A stretch of DNA of 64,000 nucleotides from DASQMT01 sp963827335 (GTDB lineage: Bacteria > Actinomycetota > Thermoleophilia > Solirubrobacterales > Solirubrobacteraceae). Under the pieces are notes generated by a model. It saw only the letters and a list, made by a program, of their open reading frames with translations. It searched no databases and had not been told where the DNA came from. This document shows, in pieces, positions 46,102 through 56,335 of the stretch. The position numbers and the translations under genes are program-made. Location: the NCBI GenBank assembly GCA_963827335.1, contig CAWHAP010000012.1:103453-167452 (forward strand), written 5' to 3'. How positions within the stretch are numbered: the first letter of the stretch is position 1; each line of letters starts with the position of its first letter.

Positions 46102-46494
46102 GCCGCTAGCGGCGCGTGGCAGACGGCCTCGATGTTGTGGCCGTCGGGATCGAGCACGAACGCGCCGTAGTAGTTGGGGTGATACTGCGGCCGCAGGCCG
46201 GGCGCGCCGTTGTCCTTGCCGCCGGCGGCGAGCGCCGCCCGGTGGAACGCGTCGACGCTGGCGCGGTCCTTCGCCAGGATCGCGACATGCAGCGGCTTCT
46301 CCAGCCCGCCTTCGCCGCCGATCCAGAAGTCCGGCTTGCCGCCCGCGCCGAAGCCCGCGGCCGGCGCATGCGCTTTCGGTGCTGTCCGCGCCGACCTCCA
46401 TCACCAGCACGTAGCCGAGCGGCGCCAGCGCCTTCGCGTAGAACGCCTTCGACTTGGCGTAATCGGAAACCGGAAATCCGATGTGGTCGATCAT
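46098..46494 (-). CDS. Glyoxalase/VOC-family protein (one frameshift)
   Basis: Opens MIDHIGFPVSDYAKSKAFYA and continues LGYVLVMEVGADSTE. After an extra base in the TTT at about 46375 it reads GGKPDFWIGGEGG, LHVAILAKDRASVDAFHRAA and GAFVLDPDGHNIEAVCH. About 130 residues, a single VOC module with metal-ligand His and Glu (HIGF, HNIEAV). Substrate unknown. Confidence 0.85.
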
Positions 46495-46504
46495 GGCCGA
46501 GGCC

Positions 46505-47322
46505 TCAGTCGTTGTGGGTTTCGTGGATGCTGACCGCGCCGCGCTTCCAGTAGCCGGCCGCCTTGACCCAGGCCTTGTCGAGGCCGCGCTCGTCGACGAG
46601 ATGGCGGCGCAGCAGCTTCGCGGTCTGCGATTCGCCCGCGGCCCAGGCGTAGCCGTCGCCGGTCTTCGGCAGCGTCAGCGCGCGAACCGCATCGAGCAGC
46701 GGCGCCGGATCCTCGGCGCGCGACAGCGGCCGATGCACCCAGATCGTCTCGACGTCGGCGTGGCTGTCGAACGTCTGCTCCTCCTCGGGCCCCGCGACGG
46801 CGGCGACGACGATGGCGCGCGTGCCGGCGCGCAGCTCCTCCAGCCGGCGGCCGATCGCCGGCAGCGCGGTTTCGTCGCCGATGAACAGGTACCAGTCGAA
46901 ATCGTCCGGCACGACGAACGAGCCGCGCGGCCCGCCGACGCCGAGCTGCTGTCCGGGCTTGGCCTGCGCCGCCCAGTCGGTCGCCGGCCCGGCGTCATGC
47001 AGCGCGAAGTCGATGACCAGTTCGTTCCTGCATCGTAGCGGCGCGGCGTGTAATCGCGTCCCGGCGAGCGCTCGACGCCGTCGGCATCCGGCCGTCGGCC
47101 CTGCTCCGGAATCGTCGGCGCGTTCTGGCCCGGCAGCGGGAAGAACACCTTCACATGGTCGTCGTAGGCGCTGCTGACGAAGCCGGCGAGATCGCCGCCG
47201 AGCGTGACCCGCGCCATGTTCGGCGTCAGGCGCTCGACCTGCTGCACGGTCAGGAGGCGGCGGCGCGGCTCGTGGCGGACGCGGGCGATGGCGTGTTTGG
47301 TCATGATGGCGATGTCGGTCAT
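46505..47322 (-). CDS. Siderophore-interacting protein, FAD-dependent ferric reductase (one frameshift)
   Basis: About 270 residues of the ViuB/SIP family. The FAD domain has TPNMARVTLGGDLAGF, KVFFPLPGQ and the RDYTPRRYDA motif (RxYTxR). After an indel at about 47030 it continues ELVIDFALHDAG and PGQQLGVGGPRGSFVVP. The NAD(P)H part has WYLFIGDETALPAIGRRLEEL and AGESQTAKLLRRHLVDERGL. The enzyme releases iron from ferric siderophores in the cytosol. No uptake genes adjoin. Confidence 0.9.
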
Positions 47323-47480
47323 GGCTGCAACTTATCGAGCGGATGCGCGCGCGCTTGCAAATGGCCGGCGCGCGCTTGTTGGAATCTCCAGCTTGCCAGC
47401 ATGCCGACGCCGCCAAGCGCGTACGCGCGCTCGACGCGCTATGGTCGGGCTCGGAATCGACGCATCGGATGCTGCTTTTC

Positions 47481-47515
47481 TGGATTCCGGCTCGCGCTTA
47501 CGCGCCCGGAATGAC
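47481..47515. repeat. Second type of dispersed palindrome
   Basis: TGGATTCCGGCTCGCGCTTA followed by CGCGCCCGGAATGACG: outer arms ATTCCGG and CCGGAAT with an inner CGCG pair. This is the wording of intergenic palindromes common in Hyphomicrobiales. It sits in the 213-base gap between sdhB and the siderophore gene. Confidence 0.6.
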
Positions 47516-47535
47516 GTCGTGGTTTTCTGCGAGCT

Positions 47536-48320
47536 CTAAACCTGCCGCTCGACCATCTTCTTCTTGATCTCGGCGATCGACTTCGCCGGATTGAGCCCCT
47601 TCGGGCAGGCCTTGGTGCAGTTCATGATGGTGTGGCAGCGGTACAGCCGGAACGGGTCTTCCAGGTTGTCGAGCCGCTCGCCGGTCGCCTCGTCGCGGCT
47701 GTCGTTGATCCAGCGGTTGGCCTGCAGCAGCGCGGCCGGGCCGAGATAGCGGTCGTCGAATTCCACCAGTAGCTCGGGCACGAGGTCGAGCAGCAGGCGC
47801 ACAGGATGCACTCGTAGTGATCGTCGAGCTTCTTGCGGTCCTCGTGGCTCTGCTTCCATTCCTTCTCCGGCGTCGGCGTCTTGGTCTGCAGCCACGGCTC
47901 GATCGAGGCGTATTGCGCGTAGAAGTTCGTCAGGTCCGGCACGAGGTCCTTGACCACCGGCCATGTGCGGCAGCGGATAGATTTTGATCGGTGTCCTTGA
48001 TCTCGTCCATGCCCTTGGTGCAGGCGAGCGTGTTGGTGCCGTCGATGTTCATGGCGCAGGAGCCGCACACGCCCTCGCGGCAGGAGCGGCGGAACGTCAG
48101 CGTCGGATCGATCTTGTTCTTGATCCAGATCAGCGCGTCGAGAACCATCGGCGCGCAGTCGTCGCGGTCGACGAAATAGGTGTCCATGCGCGGGTTGGCG
48201 TCGTCGTCCGGGTTCCAGCGATAGATGCGGAACGGCGGTGACGTGGCGCGCGCCGGTCGGGCGCTGCCAGGTCTTGCCTTCGGTGATCTTGGAGTTCTGC
48301 GGAAGGGTGAGCTGGACCAT
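47536..48320 (-). CDS. sdhB: Succinate dehydrogenase iron-sulfur subunit (frame-disrupted)
   Basis: About 260 residues from MVQLTLPQNSKITEGKTWQ. The [2Fe-2S] ligands are in CREGVCGSCAM and TLAC; the [4Fe-4S]/[3Fe-4S] sets are CILCACCSTSCPSYWW and CHTIMNCTKACPKGLNPAKS. Breaks at about 48232, 47985, 47965 and 47765 each cost one or two bases, yet all cluster ligands read correctly in one frame or another. It carries electrons from FAD to quinone in complex II. Last gene of sdhCDAB. Confidence 0.94.
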
Positions 48321-48322
48321 GT

Positions 48323-50163
48323 TCAATACACCCTTGCCTTGGGTTCGATGTAGGCGACGTCGTTGGTCAGCGTGTAGGTGTGCACCGGCCGGTAGTCGAT
48401 CTTCACGTTGCCCTTGTCGTCCATCCAGGTCAGCGTGTGCTTCATCCAGTCCTTGTCGTCGCGGTCCGGGATAGTCCTCGCGCGCGTGCGCGCCGCGGCT
48501 CTCGGTGCGGTTGAGCGCCGCGTCCATCGTCACCACGGCCTGCGCGATCAGGTTGTCGAACTCCAGCGTCTCGATCAGGTCGGAATTCCAGATCAGCGAG
48601 CGGTCGGTGACGCGCACGTCGTCGGCCGCGTCGTAGGCCTCGTGGATCAGCTTGTGGCCTTCCTCGCAGCACCTCGCCGGTGCGGAACACCGCGCAGTTG
48701 TTCTGCATCACCTTCTGCATGCGGCGCGCGCAGCTCGGCGGTCGGCGTGCCGCCGGAGGCGTTGCGCAGGCGGTCGAGGCGGGCCAGCGCCAGGTCGGCG
48801 GAATCCTTCGGCAGCTCGGGCTGCTTGTCGTTCGGCGTCAGCGATCTCGGCGCAGATGCAGCGCCGCGGCGCGGCCGAACACCACGAGGTCGATCAGCGA
48901 GTTCGAGCCGAGCCGGTTGGCGCCGTGCACCGAGACGCAGCCGGCTTCGCCGAGCGCCATCAGGCCCGGCACGACGGTGTCGGCGTCGCCGTTCTTCTTG
49001 GTCAGCGCCTCGCCCTTCCAGTTCGTGGCGATGCCGCCCATGTTGTAGTGCACGGTCGGGATCACCGGGATCGGCTCGCGGGTCAGGTCGACGCCGGCGA
49101 AGATGCGCGCGCTCTCGGTGATGCCGGGCAGCCGCTCGTGCAGCACCGCCGGATCGAGATGATCGAGGTGCAGGAAGATGTGGTCCTTGTTCTTGCCGAC
49201 GCCGCGGCCTTCGCGGATCTCGATGGTCATCGAGCGCGAGACCACGTCGCGCGAGGCGAGGTCCTTGGCCGACGGCGCGTAGCGCTCCATGAAGCGCTCG
49301 CCCTCGGAGTTGACCAGATAGGCGCCTTCGCCGCGCGCGCCTTCGGTGATCAGGCAGCCGGCGCCGTAGATGCCGGTCGGATGGAACTGCACGAACTCCA
49401 TGTCCTGCAGCGGCAGGCCGGCGCGCAGCACCATGGCGTTGCCGTCGCCGGTCTGGGTGTGCGCCGCCGGTGCAGGAGAGATAGGCGCGGCCGTAGCCGC
49501 CGGTGGCGAGGATGGTCTGTCTGCGCGCGGAAGCGATGGATCGTGCCGTCGTCGAGGTTGAGCGCGATGACGCCGCGGCAGCGGCCCTCGTCGTCCATGA
49601 TCAGGTCGATGGCGAAATATTCGACGAAGAACTCGGCCGAATGCCGCAGCGCCTGGCCGTACATGGTGTGCAGCATGGCGTGGCCGGTGCGGTCGGCGGC
49701 GGCGCAGGTGCGCTGCGCGGTGCCCTTGCCGAAATGCGTGGTCATGCCGCCGAACGGCCGCTGATAGATCTTGCCGTCTTCCTCGCGGCGCGAGAACGGC
49801 ATGCCCCAGTGCTCGAGCTCGTAGACCGCGGCCGGCGCCTCGCGGACCATGTATTCGATGGCGTCCTGGTCGCCGAGCCAGTCGGCGCCCTTGACGGTGT
49901 CGTACATGTGCCAGCGCCAGTCGTCCTCGCCCATGTTGCCGAGCGAGGCGGCGATGCCGCCCTGCGCCGCGACGGTGTGCGAGCGGGTCGGAAACACCTT
50001 GGTGATGCAGGCGGTCTTCAAGCCCGGCTTCGGCGCAGCCGACCACCGCGCGCAGGCCCGAGCCGCCGGCGCCGACCACGACCACGTCGTAGCTGTGGTC
50101 CTCGATCGGATAGGCCCGGCCGTTGGTTTTCGGCGCTGCGCCGTTGGTGCCGTTGCCAGCCAT
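48323..50163 (-). CDS. sdhA: Succinate dehydrogenase flavoprotein subunit (multiple frameshifts)
   Basis: About 611 residues from MAGNGTNGAAPKTNGRAYPI. FAD-binding DVVVVGAGGSGLRAV, the flavin-linked region HTVAAQGGIAASLGNM, the active-site HPTGIYGAG and TEGARGEGAYLVNSEG, VHYNMGGIATNW, and the end LTNDVAYIEPKARVY are all present. Breaks lie at about 50028, 49525, 49470, 48850 (two), 48723, 48667 and 48472, mostly one extra base each. The gene is otherwise normal, so I do not call it a pseudogene. Confidence 0.95.
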
Positions 50164-50166
50164 GAC

Positions 50167-50567
50167 TTACAATCCGAATGAGAGCTTGAGGATCGCGAAC
50201 ACCGCCGCGAGGCCGACGGCGAACGAGAAGAACGTGTTGGCCATCAGCGTGACGAGCTTCCAGTTCTCGTCGTGCACGTAGTCCTCGATGATGACCTGCA
50301 TGCCGAGCCACATGTGATAGACGCTGGTGACGATGAACAGCAGCATCGTGATCGCGACCGAGCGTCGAGCCGAGGATCTGCACCACCGCGGCGTGATTGC
50401 GGCCGAGCAGGCCGATGACGATCACGATCACCGCGATGGTCAGCGGCACGTTGGCGACCGAGGTCAGGCGCTGATGCCAGAAATGCCGGGTGCCGTGATG
50501 CGCCGAGCCGAGATGGCGGACGCGGCCGAGCGGCGTGCGCATGCGAATGCGGCGTGTGCTCGGTCAT
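50167..50567 (-). CDS. sdhD: Succinate dehydrogenase membrane anchor subunit D (frame-disrupted)
   Basis: From MTEHTPHSHAHA the protein has three membrane helices, read in pieces: HHGTRHFWHQRLTSVANVPL, VIVIVIGLLGRNHAAVVQIL, then MLLFIVTSVYHMWLGMQ-like and GLAAVFAILKLSFGL at the end. Breaks are near 50545 and 50362. Start and stop overlap sdhC (ATGA) and lie three bases before sdhA. Confidence 0.85.
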
Positions 50568-50984
50568 CGGATGCCTCCCATGACCAGATAGCCGACGATC
50601 CAGATCAGGATGGTGAAGCCGATCGAGCCGACCAGCGTCGCCACCGTGAGCCATTCGCGCTCGACCGGGCCGAAGCCGTAGCCCAGGTCCCAGATCAGAT
50701 GCCTGATGCCGCCCAGCATGTGGTGGATCAGCGCCCAGGTGTAGCCGAACAGGATCAGCCGCCCGATCAGCGTCTCCATGAACCACTGCACCGAGGCATA
50801 GGCGTTGGGGCCGGCGGCGGCGGCGATCAGCCACCACACCAGCAGCAGCATGCCGAAAAACAGCGCCGCCGCCGGTGATGCGGTGGACGATGGACATCAT
50901 CATCGTCAGCAGCGGCTTGTAGATTTGCAGGTGCGGGGAGAGCGGGCGGTTCTTCAGGCGCGTTGTCTTGGCCTCGGCCATCAT
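50564..50984 (-). CDS. sdhC: Succinate dehydrogenase cytochrome b556 subunit (one frameshift)
   Basis: About 135 residues: RNRPLSPHLQIYKPLLTMMM and SIVHRITGG, the quinone-site Ser/His signature of SdhC. Then, after a break near 50870, LLLVWWLIAAAAGPNAYASV and the heme-ligand block YTWALIHHMLGGIRHLIWD. First gene of the operon; two adjacent ATG codons (50984, 50981) are possible starts. Confidence 0.92.
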
Positions 50985-51115
50985 TCCCACTCCGGCGGTA
51001 ACTCTGTCCGCTTTGGAATTGTTCGTATCCGAAGGCCGCCCGTGCTGCAACGCCGGTATGGGCACACCGGCATGTCAGCAATGCGACGCAGGCGACCGGC
51101 CGAGCCCATCAGAAT

Positions 51116-51136
51116 TGTTTCGCCTTAGACGAAACA
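51116..51136. promoter_or_regulatory. LysR-type binding box 1
   Basis: TGTTTCG, seven bases, CGAAACA: a perfect inverted repeat with 7-base arms containing the T-N11-A pattern of LysR regulators. It lies midway between sdhC and lysR and shares its TTCG-N7-CGAA core with the box at 51185. Confidence 0.7.
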
Positions 51137-51184
51137 TGGAGCTATGATAGAGCGCCAATCAATATGCTTTTTAGATAGTCTATC

Positions 51185-51201
51185 CTTCGCAAAACACGAA
51201 G
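51185..51201. promoter_or_regulatory. LysR-type binding box 2
   Basis: CTTCG, CAAAACA, CGAAG: the same TTCG-N7-CGAA core as box 1, 67 bases away centre to centre and eight bases before the lysR ATG. Its position fits repression of lysR by its own product. Confidence 0.65.
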
Positions 51202-51208
51202 TCTGACC

Positions 51209-52101
51209 ATGCGCTTCGACCTCACCGATCTGAGCCTGTTTCGCCACGTGGTGGAGGCCGGCTCCATCACCCACGGCGCCGAGCGCGCCCATCTGGCGCT
51301 GGCCGCCGCCTCGACCCGCATCCGCAACATGGAGCAGGCGCTCGGCGCGCCGCTCCTGGTCCGCGCCCGTCATGGCGTCACGCCGACCCAGGCCGGCCGG
51401 ACGCTGCTGCAGCACGCCCGCACCATGCTGGAGCAGGCCGAGCGGCTGCGCGAGGACCTCGGCGCCTATGCCGGCGGGCTCGCCGGCCAGGTCCGGGTGC
51501 TGTCCAACACCAATGCGCTGACCGAATTCCTGCCCGAGGCGCTTGAGCGCGTTCCTGGCCAGCCCATCCCAACGTCAGCGTCGATCTCGAGGAGCGGCTG
51601 AGCGACGAGATCGTCGGCCTGATCGCCGAAGGCGTCGGCGACATCGGCATCGTCGCCGGCACCGTCGATGCCGGCCGGCTGACCACCTATCCGTTCCGCA
51701 GCGACCGCTTCGTGCTGGTGGTGGCGCGCGACCATCCGCTGGCGAAAACGTCCAAGGTCGGCTTCGCCGAGGTGCTCGACCACGATTTCGTCGGCCTCGA
51801 CCGCGCCAGCGCCATCCAGCGCTTCCTCGGCGGCAAGGCGACCAGCATCGGCCGGCCGCTGCGGCTGCGCGTGCAGTTGCGCAGCTTCGACGCGGTCTGC
51901 CGGCTGGTCGAATGCAACGTCGGCGTCGGCGTCGTGCCGGCGACCACCGCGCGGCGGGCGGCCAAGAGCATGGCGATCAAGGCGGTCGATCTCGCCGACC
52001 CCTGGGCGCTGCGCGATCTGACGATCTGCATCCGCGATTTCGAGGCGCTGCCGCCCTATGCGCGCCAGCTCGTCGAGCACATGCGGGCCGCGGTGAATTA
52101 G
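51209..52101 (+). CDS. LysR-family transcriptional regulator (frame-disrupted)
   Basis: About 297 residues. The HTH is LSLFRHVVEAGSITHGAERA, LALAAASTRIRNMEQALGAP, and the effector domain has SDEIVGLIAEGVGDIGIVAG and VECNVGVGVVPATTARRAA. A break near 51555 separates LTEFLPEALER from the part that should read FLASHPNVSVDLEE. It is divergent from sdhCDAB; the two boxes between suggest control of both. The inducer is unknown. Confidence 0.9.
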
Positions 52102-52177
52102 CCGCGATCGGCGGCGTGGAACTGGAATCGCCTCGAGCTTGGTTGTGTTGGCGGGGTAGCCCGCCACGGAGAACATC

Positions 52178-52750
52178 ATGCGTATTCTGAAGCTGTTCGG
52201 GACGGCCGGCGCCGCGGCGCTGCTGGCTGCGGCCGTCTCGATGCCCGGCCAGTCGCCGCCGAGATGGCCAACACCCAGCTCAAGGATTCCAGCGGCAAGG
52301 CCGTCGGCGACGTCGACCTGATGCAGACGCCCGCCGGCGTCCTGATCAAGCTGCAGATCAAGGGACTGCCGCCCGGCGAGCACGCCTTCCACATTCATGC
52401 CGTCGGCAAGTGCGAAGCGCCGTTCGAATCCGCCGGCCCGCATTTCAATCCGGGCAACCACAAGCACGGCATGATGGCCGGCGAAGGCCATGCCGGCGAC
52501 ATGCCGAACCTGCACGTGCCGCAGAGCGGCGAGCTGTCGGTCGAGATGCGTGAACGCCGCGGTCACGCTGGAGAAGGGCAAGCCGAACTCGCTGTTCGAC
52601 AACGACGGCTCGGCGCTGGTGATCCACGCCAAGGCGGACGACTACAAGTCCGATCCGGCCGGCAACGCGGGCGACCGCATCGCCTGCGGCGTGATCCAGC
52701 CGAGCGGCGCGCAGCACGGTCGGCAGTGCGCCGGCGCCAGCACGAAATAA
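52178..52750 (+). CDS. sodC: Copper/zinc superoxide dismutase, periplasmic (two frameshifts)
   Basis: About 190 residues. The signal peptide is LKLFGTAGAAALLAAAVSMP. Copper ligands are in HAFHIHAVGKC and zinc/copper ligands in GPHFNPGNHKHG and GHAGDMPNLHV; the last His is in ALVIHAKADDY. Cys in GKC and ACGVIQ form the disulfide. Breaks are near 52250 (end of the signal peptide) and 52546. It removes superoxide in the periplasm. Confidence 0.93.
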
Positions 52751-52751
52751 C

Positions 52752-53803
52752 TCAGCGCGGGATCAGCACCCAGTAATCCAGATCGAGCAGAACGGCGGGG
52801 TCGTATTCCTCGCCGTTCTTGTATGGAAAATCCGCGCAGGGCCGGTCCTTGGTCGCGACGGTGCGCAGCCGCAGCGCGCCGACGTCGTCGCGGCCCGGCA
52901 ACTCGCTCACCGCCAGCACCTCCGACCACGCGAACACCGTGCCGCCGGCGAACAGCGGCGCGACGTGGCGCCCGCCGTTGATCGCGGCGATGTGGAAGGC
53001 GTTGGCGAGCCCGTTGAACGAGATCGCGCGCGCCAGCGAGATGACGTGGCCGCCGTAGATCAGCCGCTTGCCGAAGCGGCCCTGCGCCGCCGAGAACTGG
53101 TCGAAATGGATGCGCGCGGTGTTCTGATAGAGCCGCGTCGCGGTCTGGTGCTCGGCCTCCTCGACGGTGATGCCGTCGACGTGGTCGATCTTCTCGCCGA
53201 CCGCGTAGTCGCCGAAGCGGTGCGGGCTGCCGGCCAGCGCGAAGTCGTAGGCCTTGCACGTCGATCGGCGGGCAGGCGCCGCCCAGCAGCTTCGGCTCGA
53301 CCGCGGTCGGCAGCCGCGGCACGTGATCGCCCGGCGCGGGCGCGCTCTCGTCGCGCTTTCGCACCATCACCCAGCGCACGTATTCGAGCACGGCGGTGCC
53401 GTCCTGCTTCACGCCGCGGGTGCGGACATAGACGATGCCGGTCTTGCGGTTGGAGTTCTCCTTGAGCCCGATCACCTCCGACGTCGCGCTCGAGCGTGTC
53501 GCCGGCAAACACCGGCGCCAGGAACTGCATGCCGGCGTAGCCGAGATTGGCGACCGCGTTGAGCGAGACGTCCGGCACGGTCTTGCCGAACACGATGTGG
53601 AACACCAGCAGATCGTCGAGCGGCCAGTCCGGATAGCCGATCGCCTTGGCGAAGGCGGCCGACGACTGCACCGCGAAGCGCGCGCCGAACAGCGCGGTGT
53701 AGAGCGAGACGTCGCCGCCGGTCATGGTGCGCGGCGTGGCGTGGCGGATGGTCTGGCCGAGGCGGAAATCCTCGAAGAAATTGCCGGCGCTGGTCTTGGT
53801 CAT
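52752..53803 (-). CDS. MaoC-type double-hotdog dehydratase, mesaconyl-CoA-hydratase-like (two frameshifts)
   Basis: About 350 residues opening TSAGNFFEDFRLGQTIRHAT, with VFHIVFGKTVPDVSLNAVAN, GLKENSNRKTGIVYVRTRG, KIDHVDGITVEEAEHQTATR, RLIYGGHVISLARAISFNGL and FAGGTVFAWSEVLAV. These blocks closely recall the mesaconyl-CoA hydratase (Mch/MeaC) of the ethylmalonyl-CoA pathway, which converts mesaconyl-CoA to beta-methylmalyl-CoA. Breaks near 53490 and 53258. No other pathway gene is in view, so the exact substrate is inference. Confidence 0.8.
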
Positions 53804-53962
53804 GGCGAAGCATCCTCAGGCGATACGGCATCCGGCGCTGCTTTATAGCGCATTTTGCCGCTGTCACGAAGCCGTGAGAGCGCGGCAGCGTCATCCTGCG
53901 TCGGCTGCAAACGTAGTATGAATGAGGCCAGTTGTTCGTGGATCGACTCAGACGCGAGTGAC

Positions 53963-54588
53963 ATGACCAGCATCGACGCAGCCACGACGCGCCGAACGCC
54001 CGCCGCTCGTGATCCATCCGGTCTGGGTGCGCATCACGCACTGGATCAATGCGGTCGCCATGCTGGTGATGATCGGCTCGGGCTGGGAAATCTACAACGC
54101 CTCGCCGCTGTTCGGCTTCACCTTCCCGAGCTCGATCACGCTCGGCGGCTGGCTCGCCGGCGCGCTGCTCTGGCACTTCGCGGCGATGTGGGTGCTGGCG
54201 GTGAACGGCCTCGTCTATGTCGCGCTCGGCCTCGCCACCGGCCGCTTCCGCAGCAAGCTCCTGCCGATCACGCCCGGCGAGGTGATCGCCGACACCAAGG
54301 CCGCGCTCGACGTTCAAGCTCTCGCACGACGATCTCTCGAAATACAATGCCGTGCAGCGGCTGCTCTATGCCGGCATCATCGTGGTCGCGATCGTGATCG
54401 TGCTGTCGGGCCTGGCGATCTGGAAGCCGGTGCAGTTGCAGTGGCTGACCGCGCTGTTCGGCGGCTACGACGCCGCGCGCTACGTGCATTTCTTCTGCAT
54501 GGCGGCGATCGTCGGATTTCTCGTGGTGCATGTGCTGCTGGCGCTGATCGTGCCGAAGAGCCTGCGCGCCATGGTCACGGGACGCTAG
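53963..54588 (+). CDS. Cytochrome b561-type membrane subunit (two frameshifts)
   Basis: About 208 residues with four helices. VWVRITHWINAVAMLVMIGS has the first heme-ligand His; GGWLAGALLWHFAAMWVLAV and YVHFFCMAAIVGFLVVHVLL have others. Breaks near 54005 and 54315. It ends eight bases before the molybdopterin oxidoreductase gene, and such a b-type cytochrome commonly passes electrons between quinone and that enzyme. Confidence 0.88.
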
Positions 54589-54596
54589 GAGCAACC

Positions 54597-55376
54597 ATGC
54601 CGCGCATCCGCAAGATCATCCCCGGCGTCGACCCGAAGCTGCTCATCAAGGACGCCGCGAAGCTGATGCCCGATCCGACGCGGCGGCTGTTCCTGCGCGG
54701 CGGCGCGAGCCTCGGCGCGCTGACCTTGCTCGACCGGCTGCGACATCGTCGACAGCGACGCCGCCGAAGGCGTGCTGCGCAAGATTTCGCAGTTCAACGA
54801 CCGCGTCCAGGCGCTGGCTGTTCAATCCGAACACGCTGGCGCCGGAATATCCCGAGAGCGCGATCACGCGGCCGTTCCCGTTCAACGGCTACTACCCCGA
54901 GGACGAGGCGCCGGAGGTCGACGGCACAGACCTACAAGCTCGAGGTCGGCGGCCTGATCGACAACAAGGAGCCGTGGACGCTGGAGCAGCTCTACGCGCT
55001 GCCGCAGGTGTCGCAGATCACCCGCCACATCTGCGTCGAGGGCTGGAGCGCGATCGGCTCATGGCAGGGCGTGCGGCTGTCGGAATTCCTCAAGCGGATC
55101 GGCGCCGACACCCGCGCGAAATACGTCTGGTTCCAGTGCGCCGAGGGCTATTCCAACACCATCGACATGGCGACCGCGCTGCATCCGCAGACGCAACTCA
55201 GCTTCAAGTTCGACAACCAGATCCTGCCGCGCAAGTACGGCTTCCCGATGAAGTGCCGCATCCCGACCAAGCTCGGCTTCAAGAATCCGAAGTACATCAC
55301 GGCGATCTACGTGCAGAACAACGACGCCGGCGGCTATTGGGAGAACCAGGGCTACAACTGGTTCAGCGGGCTTTAG
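54597..55376 (+). CDS. Molybdopterin-dependent oxidoreductase, sulfite-oxidase fold (frame-disrupted)
   Basis: About 258 residues. A Tat-type signal (RRLFLRGGASLGALTLL) precedes the sulfite-oxidase domain: YKLEVGGLIDNKEPWTLEQL, the molybdenum-ligand Cys in ITRHICVEGWSAIGSW, VWFQCAEGYSNTIDMATALH, and the MPT contacts RKYGFPMKCRIPTKLGFKN. Breaks near 54740, 54820 and 54923. With the cytochrome b561 it forms a periplasmic/membrane redox pair, similar to MsrP/MsrQ in layout; its substrate is unknown. Confidence 0.88.
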   Translation: MPRIRKIIPGVDPKLLIKDAAKLMPDPTRRLFLRGGASLGALTLLDRLRHRRQRRRRRRAAQDFAVQRPRPGAGCSIRTRWRRNIPRARSRGRSRSTATTPRTRRRRSTAQTYKLEVGGLIDNKEPWTLEQLYALPQVSQITRHICVEGWSAIGSWQGVRLSEFLKRIGADTRAKYVWFQCAEGYSNTIDMATALHPQTQLSFKFDNQILPRKYGFPMKCRIPTKLGFKNPKYITAIYVQNNDAGGYWENQGYNWFSGL

Positions 55377-56240
55377 CGCCGACCAGAATCAGCACCACGC
55401 CGCCGACCGTCAGCGCCGTCGCCGGCGACCAGCCGCCACGTGATCTTGACGTTGCCGAGGAACATCACGCTCATGCCCACCGTGAACAGCGGATAGGTCG
55501 CGTACAGCGGCGCGACCAGCGACACCGGCCCGGCGCCGAGCGCCGCGTAGAGCAACAGCGTGCCGATGCCGTTGCAGATGCCGTTGCAGCGCGAACCACA
55601 GCTTGCCGGCCATCGGCGCCTGCACGATGAAGCGGCCGGTGCGGATGCGCTCGACCGTCAGCACCGTCAGCGTCGAGAAGATGTAGCCGGTCAGGCCCGC
55701 GGCGATCGGGTTCGGCCAGATTTCCAGCCCGACCTTGATGATCGGCGGGATGACGCCGCGCATCACCGACGCGCCGAGCGGCAGCAGCAGCGCCCAGGTG
55801 CGCCAGTCGCGCATGTCGTCGGTGCGCGTGACGGTGATGGTCAGCACGCCGAGCACGGCCACCATCAGCCCGGCGAATTGCAGCAGCCGCAGCGGCTCGT
55901 GCAGCAGCAGACCGCGACCGCGACCGAGACAGCGGCGACAGATTGCCGAGCGCGCCGGTCACCACCGGGCCGAGCGCGCGGTTCGACGCGAAGGTGAGCA
56001 TCGTCAGCACGGCCGGGAACACCAGGCCGACGGCGGCGAAGATCGGCACCGCGCTGCCAGACGATGGTCTCGCCGCGCAGCAGGAACGGCGACAGCAGCA
56101 GGAAGACCAGGGTGAACGAGGGAACGCTGATCGCCGCGCCCGACAGCGGATGGATGGTACCGCAGCCCGAATTGCGTCAGCACCAGCCCGCCGCCCAGGA
56201 ACGCCGCCGATGCGATGCCGAGGACGATGGCTGCTGTCAT
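55373..56240 (-). CDS. EamA/DMT-family transporter (multiple frameshifts)
   Basis: About 288 residues, ten helices in two EamA repeats, read from several frames: TAAIVLGIASAAFLGGGLVL, TFASNRALGPVVTGALGNLS, then VAVLGVLTITVTRTDDMRDW, LAAGLTGYIFSTLTVLTVER-like and LFTVGMSVMFLGNVKITWRL. Breaks near 56160, 56055, 55915, 55580 and 55430. The exported metabolite is unknown. Confidence 0.8.
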
Positions 56241-56335
56241 GGCAGGGTTATGACCATCGCGCCGCGTGCTTGCCAATCCCCGCGTCGGCGCTTTAGCAAT
56301 CCGCGCGAGTCCTGCGTGAGTGAAACGAGGCAACA

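Noticed and set aside
48323..50163. sdhA as a pseudogene
   Set aside because: All catalytic and FAD motifs are intact in neighbouring frames, and every gene around it has the same kind of indel. Sequencing error is the simpler explanation.
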